Shown here: positions 56,488 to 63,683 of the stretch, piece by piece | Layout: each line of letters begins with the position of its first letter | How positions within the stretch are numbered: the stretch's first letter is position 1 | Assembly: GCA_017399005.1 (NCBI GenBank) | Contig: JAFQEO010000025.1 | Location: forward strand, 1-63,683 | Direction: 5' to 3' | Length of the DNA stretch: 63,683 nt | Source of the DNA: Peptococcaceae bacterium | GTDB lineage: Bacteria; Bacillota; Peptococcia; Peptococcales; Peptococcaceae | The notes under the pieces: model-generated | What the model saw: only the letters and a program-made list of their open reading frames with translations | Told to the model about the DNA's origin: nothing | Databases searched by the model: none | Translations under genes and position numbers: made by a program

Positions 56488-56597
56488 ATGATGCATAATA
56501 TATATATAGAAAGAAAACGGTTTCGACTGCTATATGCTTTTTGCAGGCAGAGGAATACTTTGAATACGTGAATAGCATATTGGGAAAGGTGATTGCT

Positions 56598-57524
56598 ATG
56601 ATTTATGATAATATCGGACAATTGATTGGTCGTACGCCGATGGTGCGGCTTCATTTGAATAAACCGGAGATTAAAGCGGAACTGCTTGCAAAGGCGGAGT
56701 CTTTCAATCCGGGTGGTAGTATTAAAGACCGTGTCGGTGCACACATGCTGCTGGATGCCGAAGAAAAAGGACTGATTTCGCCTGGTGCAACGATTATCGA
56801 ACCAACTAGTGGCAACACTGGTGTAGGTTTGGCTTTGATGGCGGCGGTAAAAGGGTATAAAATGATTCTGACAATGCCGGAAAATATGAGCGAAGAACGC
56901 CAGAGTTTGCTGAAAGCCTATGGTGCGAAAATTGAACTGACACCAGCGGCTGATGGTATGACGGGTGCCATAGCCAGAGCAGAAGAACTGCTGAAAGAAA
57001 TTCCGGGAAGTTATATGTGTGGCCAGTTTGACAATGAAGCGAATCCAATGGCGCATTATCTGACTACTGCTCAGGAAATTTATGCGGACACAGACGGCAA
57101 AGTGGATATCGTTGTGGCAACAATCGGTACTGGCGGAACGATTACCGGGATTGCTCGCGGCCTGAAAGAATATAACAAAGATATTCAGATTGTTGGTGTA
57201 GAACCGTTGCAATCGGCAGTTATTAATGGCCGACCGAAAGGCGCTCACAAAATCCAGGGGATTGGGGCTGGTTTTATTCCTTCTATTCTGGATTTGAGTC
57301 TGATTGATGAAGTGTTGATGATTGATGGCGATGAAGCGATGGCGGAATCGCGTATGCTGGCCAAAAGCCAGGGGATTCTGACCGGGATTTCTGCAGGTGC
57401 AGCAATGCTGGCGGCGGAGCAGGTGGCAAGTCGCCCGGAAAATGAAGGGAAGCGTATTGTAGTAATTTTACCGGATACAGGGGAACGATATTTATCGACC
57501 GAACTGTTCCGGGAATCAAATTAG
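56598..57524 (+). CDS. cysK: cysteine synthase (O-acetylserine sulfhydrylase)
   Basis: The 308-residue PLP enzyme makes cysteine from O-acetylserine and sulfide. The PLP lysine is in NPGGSIKDRVGAHML, the substrate loop is TSGNTGVGLA and the phosphate loop is GTGGTITGIARG. The start at 56598 follows GAAAGG. It is followed by sigH 13 bases later, an uncommon pairing. Confidence 0.96.
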   Translation: MIYDNIGQLIGRTPMVRLHLNKPEIKAELLAKAESFNPGGSIKDRVGAHMLLDAEEKGLISPGATIIEPTSGNTGVGLALMAAVKGYKMILTMPENMSEERQSLLKAYGAKIELTPAADGMTGAIARAEELLKEIPGSYMCGQFDNEANPMAHYLTTAQEIYADTDGKVDIVVATIGTGGTITGIARGLKEYNKDIQIVGVEPLQSAVINGRPKGAHKIQGIGAGFIPSILDLSLIDEVLMIDGDEAMAESRMLAKSQGILTGISAGAAMLAAEQVASRPENEGKRIVVILPDTGERYLSTELFRESN

Positions 57525-57536
57525 GAGGAATTGCCG

Positions 57537-58175
57537 ATGAAGTTTGCAGATAAGCCAGAGCAGGAAATAATTGAAGCAGCCCAGCAGGGAGATGAAGCGG
57601 CTATGGAACATCTGCTGAAACGTTATCAGGGTTTAATGAATTATATTTGCGATAAATATTATCTGAAAGACGGCGAGCGGGATGATTTACTGCAGGAAGC
57701 CATGATTGGTTTTGTGCAGAGTGTAAAATGTTACAAGCCGGAAAGTGGGAAACAATTTAAAAACTTTGCATATCTTTGCATTAAGCGTGAGCTGGATTCC
57801 TGTGTGAAACGGTCTAACCGGAAAAAACATATGGTGCTGAATGAAGCGGTGTCTATGTCTAACTATAATGAAAATGATGAGCAGATGGAAGACAAAGCAG
57901 CCTATCTGATTGAACGTGATATAAGTGGTGAAATTATTTCGCCTGAAAATACGATTGTTGAGCGGGAGACTTATGCTGAAATCATGCAGAAAATCACAGC
58001 GCTGCTCTCGAAGATGGAATTGAATGTGCTGATTATGCGTATGATGGGGATGTCGTACAATGAAATAACACTGGCCCTGCAGCTGGAAAACAAATCTGTA
58101 GATAATGCCGTGCAGCGAATTCGCAAAAAAGTGAATAAATCGAAAGCCTTGAACTTCTGTGCGGAAGGTGTTTGA
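57537..58175 (+). CDS. sigH: RNA polymerase sigma-H-type factor
   Basis: The 212-residue sigma-70 protein has region 2 (LLKRYQGLMNYICDKYYLKD, then ERDDLLQEAMIGFVQSVKCY and NFAYLCIKRELDS) and region 4 (LLSKMELNVLIMRMMGMSYNEI, with VDNAVQRIRKKVNK). Spacing and the VDNAxQRxRKK end match SigH/Spo0H, which in Bacillus runs the switch to stationary phase and sporulation. I chose ATG 57537, eight bases after AGGAGG; a TTG at 57531 is too near. It lies upstream of the S10 operon. Confidence 0.85.
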   Translation: MKFADKPEQEIIEAAQQGDEAAMEHLLKRYQGLMNYICDKYYLKDGERDDLLQEAMIGFVQSVKCYKPESGKQFKNFAYLCIKRELDSCVKRSNRKKHMVLNEAVSMSNYNENDEQMEDKAAYLIERDISGEIISPENTIVERETYAEIMQKITALLSKMELNVLIMRMMGMSYNEITLALQLENKSVDNAVQRIRKKVNKSKALNFCAEGV

Positions 58176-58193
58176 GGCGGGAACCTGATAAAA

Positions 58194-58243
58194 TACGGGT
58201 TATTACAGCGGGAAAAGTAGTTGTAATAACCCGTAATTTTTTA
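58194..58243 (+). terminator. terminator after sigH
   Basis: A 14-bp perfect stem (TACGGGTTATTACA / TGTAATAACCCGTA) with a 14-base loop is followed by ATTTTTT. Confidence 0.92.
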
Positions 58244-58404
58244 TACAATATATAATAGGAGTTTATACGCTTCTGAAAATTATATAAAATCCGTTAATGT
58301 TTTAACAAAACAAAGGGTTTGTGGACACGATTCTTTTGGGTGAGAACTATAAGCAGAAATAATGTGAAATGCCGAAAAAACAGCGTAAATACGCATAAAA
58401 AAGC

Positions 58405-58433
58405 TTGCAATTGCATTTCGGGTGTGATAATAT
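58405..58433 (+). promoter_or_regulatory. promoter of the S10 operon
   Basis: TTGCAA (58405-58410) and TAATAT (58428-58433) are 17 bases apart, with TG before the -10. Confidence 0.5.
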
Positions 58434-58439
58434 TTAGGA

Positions 58440-58557
58440 GTTGCGTAAGACATGCGATGAAGCGGGAGATTGCTAGCGACGGCGACACGCCAGACACCGT
58501 GTGCTAGGTAACTTTCGTGGAGAATGTCCGTTAATCGGGCGCGAAGGAGGGAAAAAC
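58440..58557 (+). other. structured leader of the S10 operon
   Basis: The leader of about 118 bases contains a nested hairpin (CTAGC 58473-58477 with GCTAG 58503-58507, inner ACACG with CGTGT). In some bacteria L4 or another ribosomal protein regulates the S10 operon through its leader. Whether this stem does so is unknown. Confidence 0.4.
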
Positions 58558-58866
58558 ATGGCAAAACAGAAAATCAGAATTCGTTTAAAAGCATTCGATC
58601 ATAAATTACTGGATCAGTCTGCACAGAAAATCGTTGAAACAGCGAAAAAAACAGGAGCCAAAGTTTCCGGTCCGGTTCCACTGCCGACCGAAAAAAATGT
58701 GTTTACAATCTTGAGATCTCCTCATGTAAACAAAGACTCTCGTGAACAGTTCGAAATGAGAACTCATAAACGTCTGATTGATATCTTTGATCACAATCAG
58801 AAAACTGTTGAAGCTCTGATGCGTTTGGATTTACCATCCGGCGTTGAAATCGAAATTAAATTATAA
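58558..58866 (+). CDS. rpsJ: 30S ribosomal protein uS10
   Basis: The 102-residue protein begins [20 protein letters not shown] and contains [20 protein letters not shown], both diagnostic of S10. The ATG at 58558 is preceded by GAAGGAGGG. It is the first gene of the S10 operon. Confidence 0.98.
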   Translation: MAKQKIRIRLKAFDHKLLDQSAQKIVETAKKTGAKVSGPVPLPTEKNVFTILRSPHVNKDSREQFEMRTHKRLIDIFDHNQKTVEALMRLDLPSGVEIEIKL

Positions 58867-58895
58867 TCGTTTGCTAAGCTTAAGGAGGTGGCAAG

Positions 58896-59522
58896 ATGAA
58901 AGCTATTTTAGGTAAAAAAGTTGGTATGACTCAGATCTTTTCTCCAGAAGGTAAAGCAATCCCTGTAACAGTAATCGAAGCAGGTCCTTGCACAGTCATC
59001 CAGACAAAAACTACTGATAATGATGGTTATGAAGCCATTCAGGTTGGTTTTGATGAAATTAAAGAAGTGCGTGCAAACAAACCACAGAAAGGTCATTGCG
59101 CAAAAGCACAGGCAAAACCAATGAGATATTTAAGAGAATTCCGCGTTGATAACGCAGCTGAATATCAGCTGGGTCAGGTGATTAAAGCTGACATTTTCGA
59201 AGCTGGCGATATCATCGATGCAACTGGTATCAGCAAAGGTAAAGGTTTCCAGGGTAGCATTAAACGTTGCGGTCAGTCCAGAGGGCCTATGGGTCACGGT
59301 TCCAAATATCACCGTCGTTCCGGTTCCCTGGGTGCGCTGGGTCCAAACCACGTATTCAAAGGTCGTCCACTGCCAGGTCGCATGGGTGGTCTGAAAATCA
59401 CTGTTCAGAATCTGCAGGTAGTAAAAGTAGATGCTGAAAAAAATCTGCTGTTAGTGAAAGGTTCTGTACCAGGTCCTAACAAATCCATGATTACTATTAA
59501 AAGTGCTGTAAAAGCGAAATAA
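58896..59522 (+). CDS. rplC: 50S ribosomal protein uL3
   Basis: The 208-residue protein starts [15 protein letters not shown] and has the conserved [20 protein letters not shown] loop that reaches toward the peptidyl transferase centre. AAGGAGGTGG precedes the start. Confidence 0.98.
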   Translation: MKAILGKKVGMTQIFSPEGKAIPVTVIEAGPCTVIQTKTTDNDGYEAIQVGFDEIKEVRANKPQKGHCAKAQAKPMRYLREFRVDNAAEYQLGQVIKADIFEAGDIIDATGISKGKGFQGSIKRCGQSRGPMGHGSKYHRRSGSLGALGPNHVFKGRPLPGRMGGLKITVQNLQVVKVDAEKNLLLVKGSVPGPNKSMITIKSAVKAK

Positions 59523-59552
59523 TTAGTGTCGTAAGAAAGGAGGAAACTACAA

Positions 59553-60176
59553 ATGCCAAAAGTAGCTTTATTAAATGTAGAAGGCAATCAGGTTGGCGAA
59601 ATCGAACTGAATGATGCAGTATTCGGTATCGAACCAAATGAAAGCGTTGTACATGAAGCTGTTGTAATGCAGATGGCTAGCTGGCGCCAGGGTACTCACT
59701 GCACAAAATCCAGAGGTGAAGTGAGAGGCGGCGGCCGTAAACCATGGAGACAGAAAGGGACAGGTCGTGCTCGTGTAGGCACAAGCCGTTCTCCACTGTG
59801 GCGTGGCGGTGCTATTATCTTCGGGCCAAAACCAAGAAGTTATAGCTTCTCTATTCCAAAGAAAAAAAGACGTCTGGCTCTGAAATCCGTTCTGTCCAGC
59901 AAAGTTGCTGAAAACGATATTATCGTATTAGATACATTAAACTTTGACCAGCCAAAAACAAAAGAAATGGTTAAAGTTCTGAACGCATTAAATGTTGATG
60001 CGAAAGCATTAGTTGTTACCGCTGAAGTAGATGAAAACGTAATCAAATCTGCTCGTAATATTGAAGGGGTTACACCAGTTGCAGCTGCATCCGTTAATGT
60101 ATATGATCTGTTAGCACACAACAAACTGATCATCACCAAAGACGCAATCGCTAAGGTTGAGGAGGTGCTGGCATAA
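59553..60176 (+). CDS. rplD: 50S ribosomal protein uL4
   Basis: The 207-residue protein contains the exit-tunnel loop block [20 protein letters not shown]4 is an autoregulator of this operon in some bacteria. Its stop overlaps the rplW start by one base. Confidence 0.98.
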   Translation: MPKVALLNVEGNQVGEIELNDAVFGIEPNESVVHEAVVMQMASWRQGTHCTKSRGEVRGGGRKPWRQKGTGRARVGTSRSPLWRGGAIIFGPKPRSYSFSIPKKKRRLALKSVLSSKVAENDIIVLDTLNFDQPKTKEMVKVLNALNVDAKALVVTAEVDENVIKSARNIEGVTPVAAASVNVYDLLAHNKLIITKDAIAKVEEVLA

Positions 60177-60460
60177 TGGAAGCACGTGATATCATTATCA
60201 AGCCTGTTGTAACAGAAAAATCCATCTCTCTGATGGAACACAACAAATATGTTTTCAAAGTAGCATTAAGCGCTAACAAAATTGAAATCAAAAAAGCTAT
60301 TGAAGAAATCTTCAAGGTAAAAGTTGTTGATGTAAACACTGTACGTATCAATGGTAAAGTGAAACGTATGGGCCGTTATGAAGGCAAAACTTCTGATTAC
60401 AAAAAAGCCATTGTTCAGTTAGCTGAAGGCGACAGCATTGAAATTTTTGAAGGTATGTAA
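60176..60460 (+). CDS. rplW: 50S ribosomal protein uL23
   Basis: The 94-residue protein starts [20 protein letters not shown] and has the [20 protein letters not shown] block. It lines the tunnel exit and is the docking point for the signal recognition particle and trigger factor. Confidence 0.97.
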   Translation: MEARDIIIKPVVTEKSISLMEHNKYVFKVALSANKIEIKKAIEEIFKVKVVDVNTVRINGKVKRMGRYEGKTSDYKKAIVQLAEGDSIEIFEGM

Positions 60461-60500
60461 TCTGATATAAATTGAGATAATCCAGAAGGAGGGAACTGCA

Positions 60501-61331
60501 ATGGCAGTAAAAAGTTTTAAGCCTACTTCTCCTGGTAGACGTCAGATGACCGTATCCGCATTTGATGAAATTACAGCAAGCAAACCAGAAAAATCCTTAC
60601 TGGCTCCTATGAAGAAAAAAGCTGGTAGAAATGCTCATGGTTGCATCACTGTTCGTCATCACGGCGGTGGTCACAAAAGACAGTACCGGGTAATTGACTT
60701 TAAACGTAATAAAGACAATATTCCAGCCAGAGTTGCTACTATCGAATACGATCCAAACCGTTCCGCACGTATCGCACTGCTGAACTATGCTGATGGTGAA
60801 AAAAGATATATCATCGCACCAAACGGCTTAAAAGTTGGTGATGTAATCGTATCTGGTCCAGAATCCGATATCAAAGTTGGTAACTGTTTACCAATCGAAA
60901 ACATTCCAGTTGGTACCGTAATTCACAATGTTGAATTAAAACCAGAAAAAGGTGCTCAGTTATGCCGCGCAGCTGGTACATCTGCTCAGCTGATGGCTAA
61001 AGAAGGCAAATATGCTACTCTGAGACTGCCATCTGGCGAAATGAGATTAGTGCTGGTTAGATGCCGCGCTACAGTTGGTCAGGTAGGTAACCTGGAACAC
61101 GAAATCATCAACATTGGTAAAGCTGGTCGTACCCGTTGGATGGGTGTAAGACCTACCGTACGCGGTTCTGTAATGAACCCTAATGACCATCCACACGGTG
61201 GTGGTGAAGGTCGCGCTCCAGTAGGCCGTAAGTGCCCAGTTAGCCCATGGGGTAAATCTGCACATGGCGGTAACACCCGTAAGAAAAATAATGTAAATGA
61301 CAAATATATTGTTAAATCACGCAAGAAATAA
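60501..61331 (+). CDS. rplB: 50S ribosomal protein uL2
   Basis: The 276-residue protein has [20 protein letters not shown] and the C-terminal [20 protein letters not shown], with the conserved His in [10 protein letters not shown]. It stabilises the subunit interface near the peptidyl transferase centre. Confidence 0.98.
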   Translation: MAVKSFKPTSPGRRQMTVSAFDEITASKPEKSLLAPMKKKAGRNAHGCITVRHHGGGHKRQYRVIDFKRNKDNIPARVATIEYDPNRSARIALLNYADGEKRYIIAPNGLKVGDVIVSGPESDIKVGNCLPIENIPVGTVIHNVELKPEKGAQLCRAAGTSAQLMAKEGKYATLRLPSGEMRLVLVRCRATVGQVGNLEHEIINIGKAGRTRWMGVRPTVRGSVMNPNDHPHGGGEGRAPVGRKCPVSPWGKSAHGGNTRKKNNVNDKYIVKSRKK

Positions 61332-61362
61332 TTAGCTTGCGCGAAGGGAGGCAAATATCCTC

Positions 61363-61647
61363 ATGAGTAGATCGTTGAAAAAAGGCCCTTATGTTGAAGA
61401 GAAATTGTACAACAGAATCGTGGCTATGAATGAATCTGGTGACAAAAAAGTTATCAAAACATGGTCTCGTAGTTCTACAATCTTCCCTGAATTCATTGGT
61501 CATACAATTGCTGTTCATGATGGTCGTAAACATGTTCCTGTTTATGTAACTGAAGATATGGTTGGTCATAAACTGGGCGAATTTGCGCCAACACGTACTT
61601 TTAAAGGTCACGTTGACCATAGCGAACGGTCGAGTTCCTTGAGATAG
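61363..61647 (+). CDS. rpsS: 30S ribosomal protein uS19
   Basis: The 94-residue protein starts [15 protein letters not shown] and has [20 protein letters not shown] and [16 protein letters not shown]. It binds the head of the small subunit. Confidence 0.97.
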   Translation: MSRSLKKGPYVEEKLYNRIVAMNESGDKKVIKTWSRSSTIFPEFIGHTIAVHDGRKHVPVYVTEDMVGHKLGEFAPTRTFKGHVDHSERSSSLR

Positions 61648-61669
61648 AATTGAGAGAGGGGGTTTAGCA

Positions 61670-62002
61670 ATGGAAGCAAAAGCTGTCGCTAAATTCGTTA
61701 GAATTTCTCCAAGAAAAGCTCGTCAGGTAGTTGACCTGATTCGCGGTAAAAGCGTTGGAGAAGCATATGCGATTTTAAAATTCACACCTCATAAAGGTGC
61801 TGCGTTAGTAGAAAATGTACTGAAATCTGCTGTGGCAAATGCTGAACACAACTACAACATGAATGTTGATAATTTGTATGTAAGCACAGCCTACGTTGAT
61901 CAGGGTGCTTCTTTAAAAAGATTCAAACCTAGAGCAATGGGCAGAGCGGATGGTATCCGTAAAAGAACAAGCCATATTACAGTAATGGTTAGCGAAAGAT
62001 AA
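61670..62002 (+). CDS. rplV: 50S ribosomal protein uL22
   Basis: The 110-residue protein has [19 protein letters not shown] and the tunnel-lining loop ending [19 protein letters not shown]. Changes in that loop affect macrolide binding in other bacteria; none is judged here. Confidence 0.97.
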   Translation: MEAKAVAKFVRISPRKARQVVDLIRGKSVGEAYAILKFTPHKGAALVENVLKSAVANAEHNYNMNVDNLYVSTAYVDQGASLKRFKPRAMGRADGIRKRTSHITVMVSER

Positions 62003-62016
62003 GGAGGGATCACTCA

Positions 62017-62682
62017 GTGGGTCAAAAGGTAAGTCCTAAAGGTTTGCGTATCGGCGTCATTAAAGACTGGGACGCTAGATGGTATGCTGATAAGAATTAT
62101 GTAGAACTCCTCCATGAAGATCTGAAGGTCCGTAAATTTGTTAAAGCAAAATTATTCGAAAGCGGCGTTGCAGACATTATCACCGAAAGAACTGGTAACA
62201 CCAAACTGAGAGTGACAATTCACACTGCAAAACCTGGTATCGTAATCGGTGCAAAAGGTTCCGAAATCGAAAAACTGCGTAAAGAACTGGAAGCCATGAC
62301 TGGCAAACAGGTTAACATCAATATCCAGGAAGTAAAAAGACCAGAAGCAAATGCACAGCTGGTTGCTGAAGCTACCGCTGCTCAGCTGGTAAGACGTGTA
62401 GCGTTCCGTAGAGCTATGAAACAGGCTATCGGTCGCGCAATGAAATCCGGCGCTGAAGGTATCAAAATTGCTCTGTCCGGTCGTCTGGCTGGCGCTGACA
62501 TCGCTCGTACAGAATGGGCTAGCGAAGGTAAAGTGCCTCTGCACACATTACGTGCCGACATCGATTACGGTTTCGCAGAAGCAGATACAACTTACGGTAA
62601 AATTGGTGTAAAAGTTTGGATCTACAAAGGGGAAGTTCTTCCTGAAGCGAAAACTGCTCAAGCTAAGGAAGGAGGCAACTAA
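62017..62682 (+). CDS. rpsC: 30S ribosomal protein uS3
   Basis: The 221-residue protein starts GTG with [19 protein letters not shown] and has a KH domain ([20 protein letters not shown]). It forms part of the mRNA entry tunnel. A GGAGGGATC site precedes it. Confidence 0.97.
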   Translation: MGQKVSPKGLRIGVIKDWDARWYADKNYVELLHEDLKVRKFVKAKLFESGVADIITERTGNTKLRVTIHTAKPGIVIGAKGSEIEKLRKELEAMTGKQVNINIQEVKRPEANAQLVAEATAAQLVRRVAFRRAMKQAIGRAMKSGAEGIKIALSGRLAGADIARTEWASEGKVPLHTLRADIDYGFAEADTTYGKIGVKVWIYKGEVLPEAKTAQAKEGGN

Positions 62683-62684
62683 TC

Positions 62685-63113
62685 ATGTTGGTGCCAAAAA
62701 GAGTAAAATGGCGTAGACCACATCGTGCAAGCCTGAAAGGTGAAGCGCACAAAGGTACAAAAGTAACATACGGTGAATATGGTTTACAGGCACTGGAAGG
62801 TGCATGGATTACAAACCGTCAGATTGAAGCTGCCCGTATTGCGATGACTCGTTACATCAAACGTGGCGGTAAAGTTTGGATTAAAATCTTCCCAGACCAT
62901 CCTGTAACAGCAAAACCTGCTGAAGTACGTATGGGTTCCGGGAAAGGTTCTCCTGATTACTGGGTAGCAGTAGTTAAACCAGGTAGAGTTATGTTTGAAC
63001 TGGCTGGTGTTCCTGAAGAAACAGCTAGAGAAGCGCTGCGTTTAGCAATGCATAAATTACCTGTTAAATGTAAATTCGTTAAAAAAGAAGGCGGTGACGT
63101 AAATGAAGGTTAA
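62685..63113 (+). CDS. rplP: 50S ribosomal protein uL16
   Basis: The 142-residue protein starts [19 protein letters not shown] and carries [20 protein letters not shown]. It helps place tRNA in the A site. It overlaps rpmC by 11 bases. Confidence 0.97.
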   Translation: MLVPKRVKWRRPHRASLKGEAHKGTKVTYGEYGLQALEGAWITNRQIEAARIAMTRYIKRGGKVWIKIFPDHPVTAKPAEVRMGSGKGSPDYWVAVVKPGRVMFELAGVPEETAREALRLAMHKLPVKCKFVKKEGGDVNEG

Positions 63114-63303
63114 GGTACTGAGAGACTTAAGCACAGCTGAATTAGAAAAGAAAGTTGTAGATCTCAAAGAAGAACTGTTCAATTTGCGTTTCCAGATGGC
63201 TACTGGCCAGTTAGAAAATCCAATGAAAATTAAAGAAATCCGTAAAGACATTGCGAAAGCAAAAACTGTTTTACGGGAACGTGAAATTAAAGAACAGGCC
63301 TAG
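63103..63303 (+). CDS. rpmC: 50S ribosomal protein uL29
   Basis: The 66-residue helical hairpin has [20 protein letters not shown], the L29 signature. It sits at the tunnel exit next to L23. Confidence 0.96.
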   Translation: MKVKVLRDLSTAELEKKVVDLKEELFNLRFQMATGQLENPMKIKEIRKDIAKAKTVLREREIKEQA

Positions 63304-63325
63304 GCTCGAGTGAGGAGGTTACAAC

Positions 63326-63586
63326 GTGGAAAGAGGGAATCGTAAAGTTCGCTACGGCGTTGTTGTAAGCGACAAAATGGACAAAACTGTTACAGTTTCT
63401 GTCGAAAGCCATTTCCGTCATCCTCTGTACGGCAAAATCACTGCCATGACTAAAAAATATAAAGCTCATGACGAAGAAAATGCCTGCAAAGTAGGAGATA
63501 AAGTAAAAATTATGGAAACACGTCCACTGAGTAAAGATAAAAGATGGCGTGTTGTTGAAATTACTGAAAAGGCTACAATCGTTTAA
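63326..63586 (+). CDS. rpsQ: 30S ribosomal protein uS17
   Basis: The 86-residue protein starts GTG with [20 protein letters not shown] and has [28 protein letters not shown] site lies upstream. Confidence 0.97.
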   Translation: MERGNRKVRYGVVVSDKMDKTVTVSVESHFRHPLYGKITAMTKKYKAHDEENACKVGDKVKIMETRPLSKDKRWRVVEITEKATIV

Positions 63587-63636
63587 GTTGTGTAGTTTTT
63601 TCACAACGAGATGTTGCCGGAAGGAGGTAACCTGAG

Positions 63637-63683
63637 ATGATTCAACAAGAAACCAGACTGAAAGTCGGTGACAATACTGGTGC
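63637..63683 (+). CDS. rplN: 50S ribosomal protein uL14, 5' part only
   Basis: Only the first 15 codons are inside the window: MIQQETRLKVGDNTG, the canonical L14 N-terminus. AAGGAGG lies seven bases upstream. Its place after rpsQ is standard for the S10 operon. The rest is cut off by the window end. Confidence 0.93.
   Translation, partial: MIQQETRLKVGDNTG

Overview
The window looks like a chromosomal segment of a diderm Firmicute of the class Negativicutes. An Acidaminococcaceae member such as Phascolarctobacterium is my best guess, by inference only. Firmicute traits are the gene order atpZ-atpI-atpBEFHAGDC-ywmB-murA, a serine T-box leader, a CIRCE operator, an adjacent spoIID/spoIIQ-like pair, a SigH-type sigma factor and a class B sortase. 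Diderm traits are an O-antigen ligase family protein and cell-surface enzymes carrying SLH domains, which in Negativicutes usually tether the outer membrane to peptidoglycan. A perfect parS site and the ribosomal S10 operon suggest the origin-proximal part of the chromosome.

Layout. 1-1.2 kb: an IS200-type insertion sequence cut by the window edge, a small palindromic repeat (second copy at 18.4 kb), and a two-promoter locus that matches the layout of a par/Fst-type type I toxin-antitoxin module, with a 28-residue toxin gene not previously called. 1.3-3.1 kb: a small membrane protein, dCMP deaminase and UDP-GlcNAc 2-epimerase. 3.2-10.4 kb: the complete F1Fo ATP synthase operon. 10.5-22.6 kb: YwmB-like protein, MurA, O-antigen ligase-like protein, orphan serine recombinase, ArgRS, a stalk-domain exported protein, Pgi, an LCP ligase, a TagA/WecG glycosyltransferase, TadA and a tRNA-Ser. 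22.7-29 kb: an ABC-F ATPase, three tRNAs, sortase B, a lipoprotein and HtpG with CIRCE. 29.2-34.8 kb: three tandem paralogous exported flavoproteins with C-terminal SLH modules.

35-45.6 kb: PrfA-PrmC, SpoIID and a degenerate SpoIIQ-like LytM protein, a repeat cluster and parS, a histidine phosphatase, SerC-SerA behind a T-box, an MFS transporter and a radical SAM protein. 45.7-53.8 kb: L31, then an eleven-gene Mrp/Mbh-type cation/proton antiporter operon with three MrpD-like subunits and no hydrogenase genes. 53.9-58.2 kb: glycerol kinase, a nitrilase-family amidase, cysteine synthase and SigH. 58.5 kb to the end: the S10 ribosomal protein operon from rpsJ into rplN, truncated by the window end.

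How it fits together. ATP synthase and the Mrp/Mbh-like complex together handle ion gradients, and the c-subunit carries part but not all of the sodium signature. WecB, TagA, LCP and the O-antigen ligase family protein point to a surface-polymer pathway using ManNAc. SerC and SerA supply serine under tRNA-Ser control, and CysK uses serine-derived O-acetylserine. The strongest candidates for new biology are the type I toxin-antitoxin locus, the SLH-flavoprotein trio, the triple-MrpD complex, and the spoIID terminator that also buries the ribosome binding site of the next gene.
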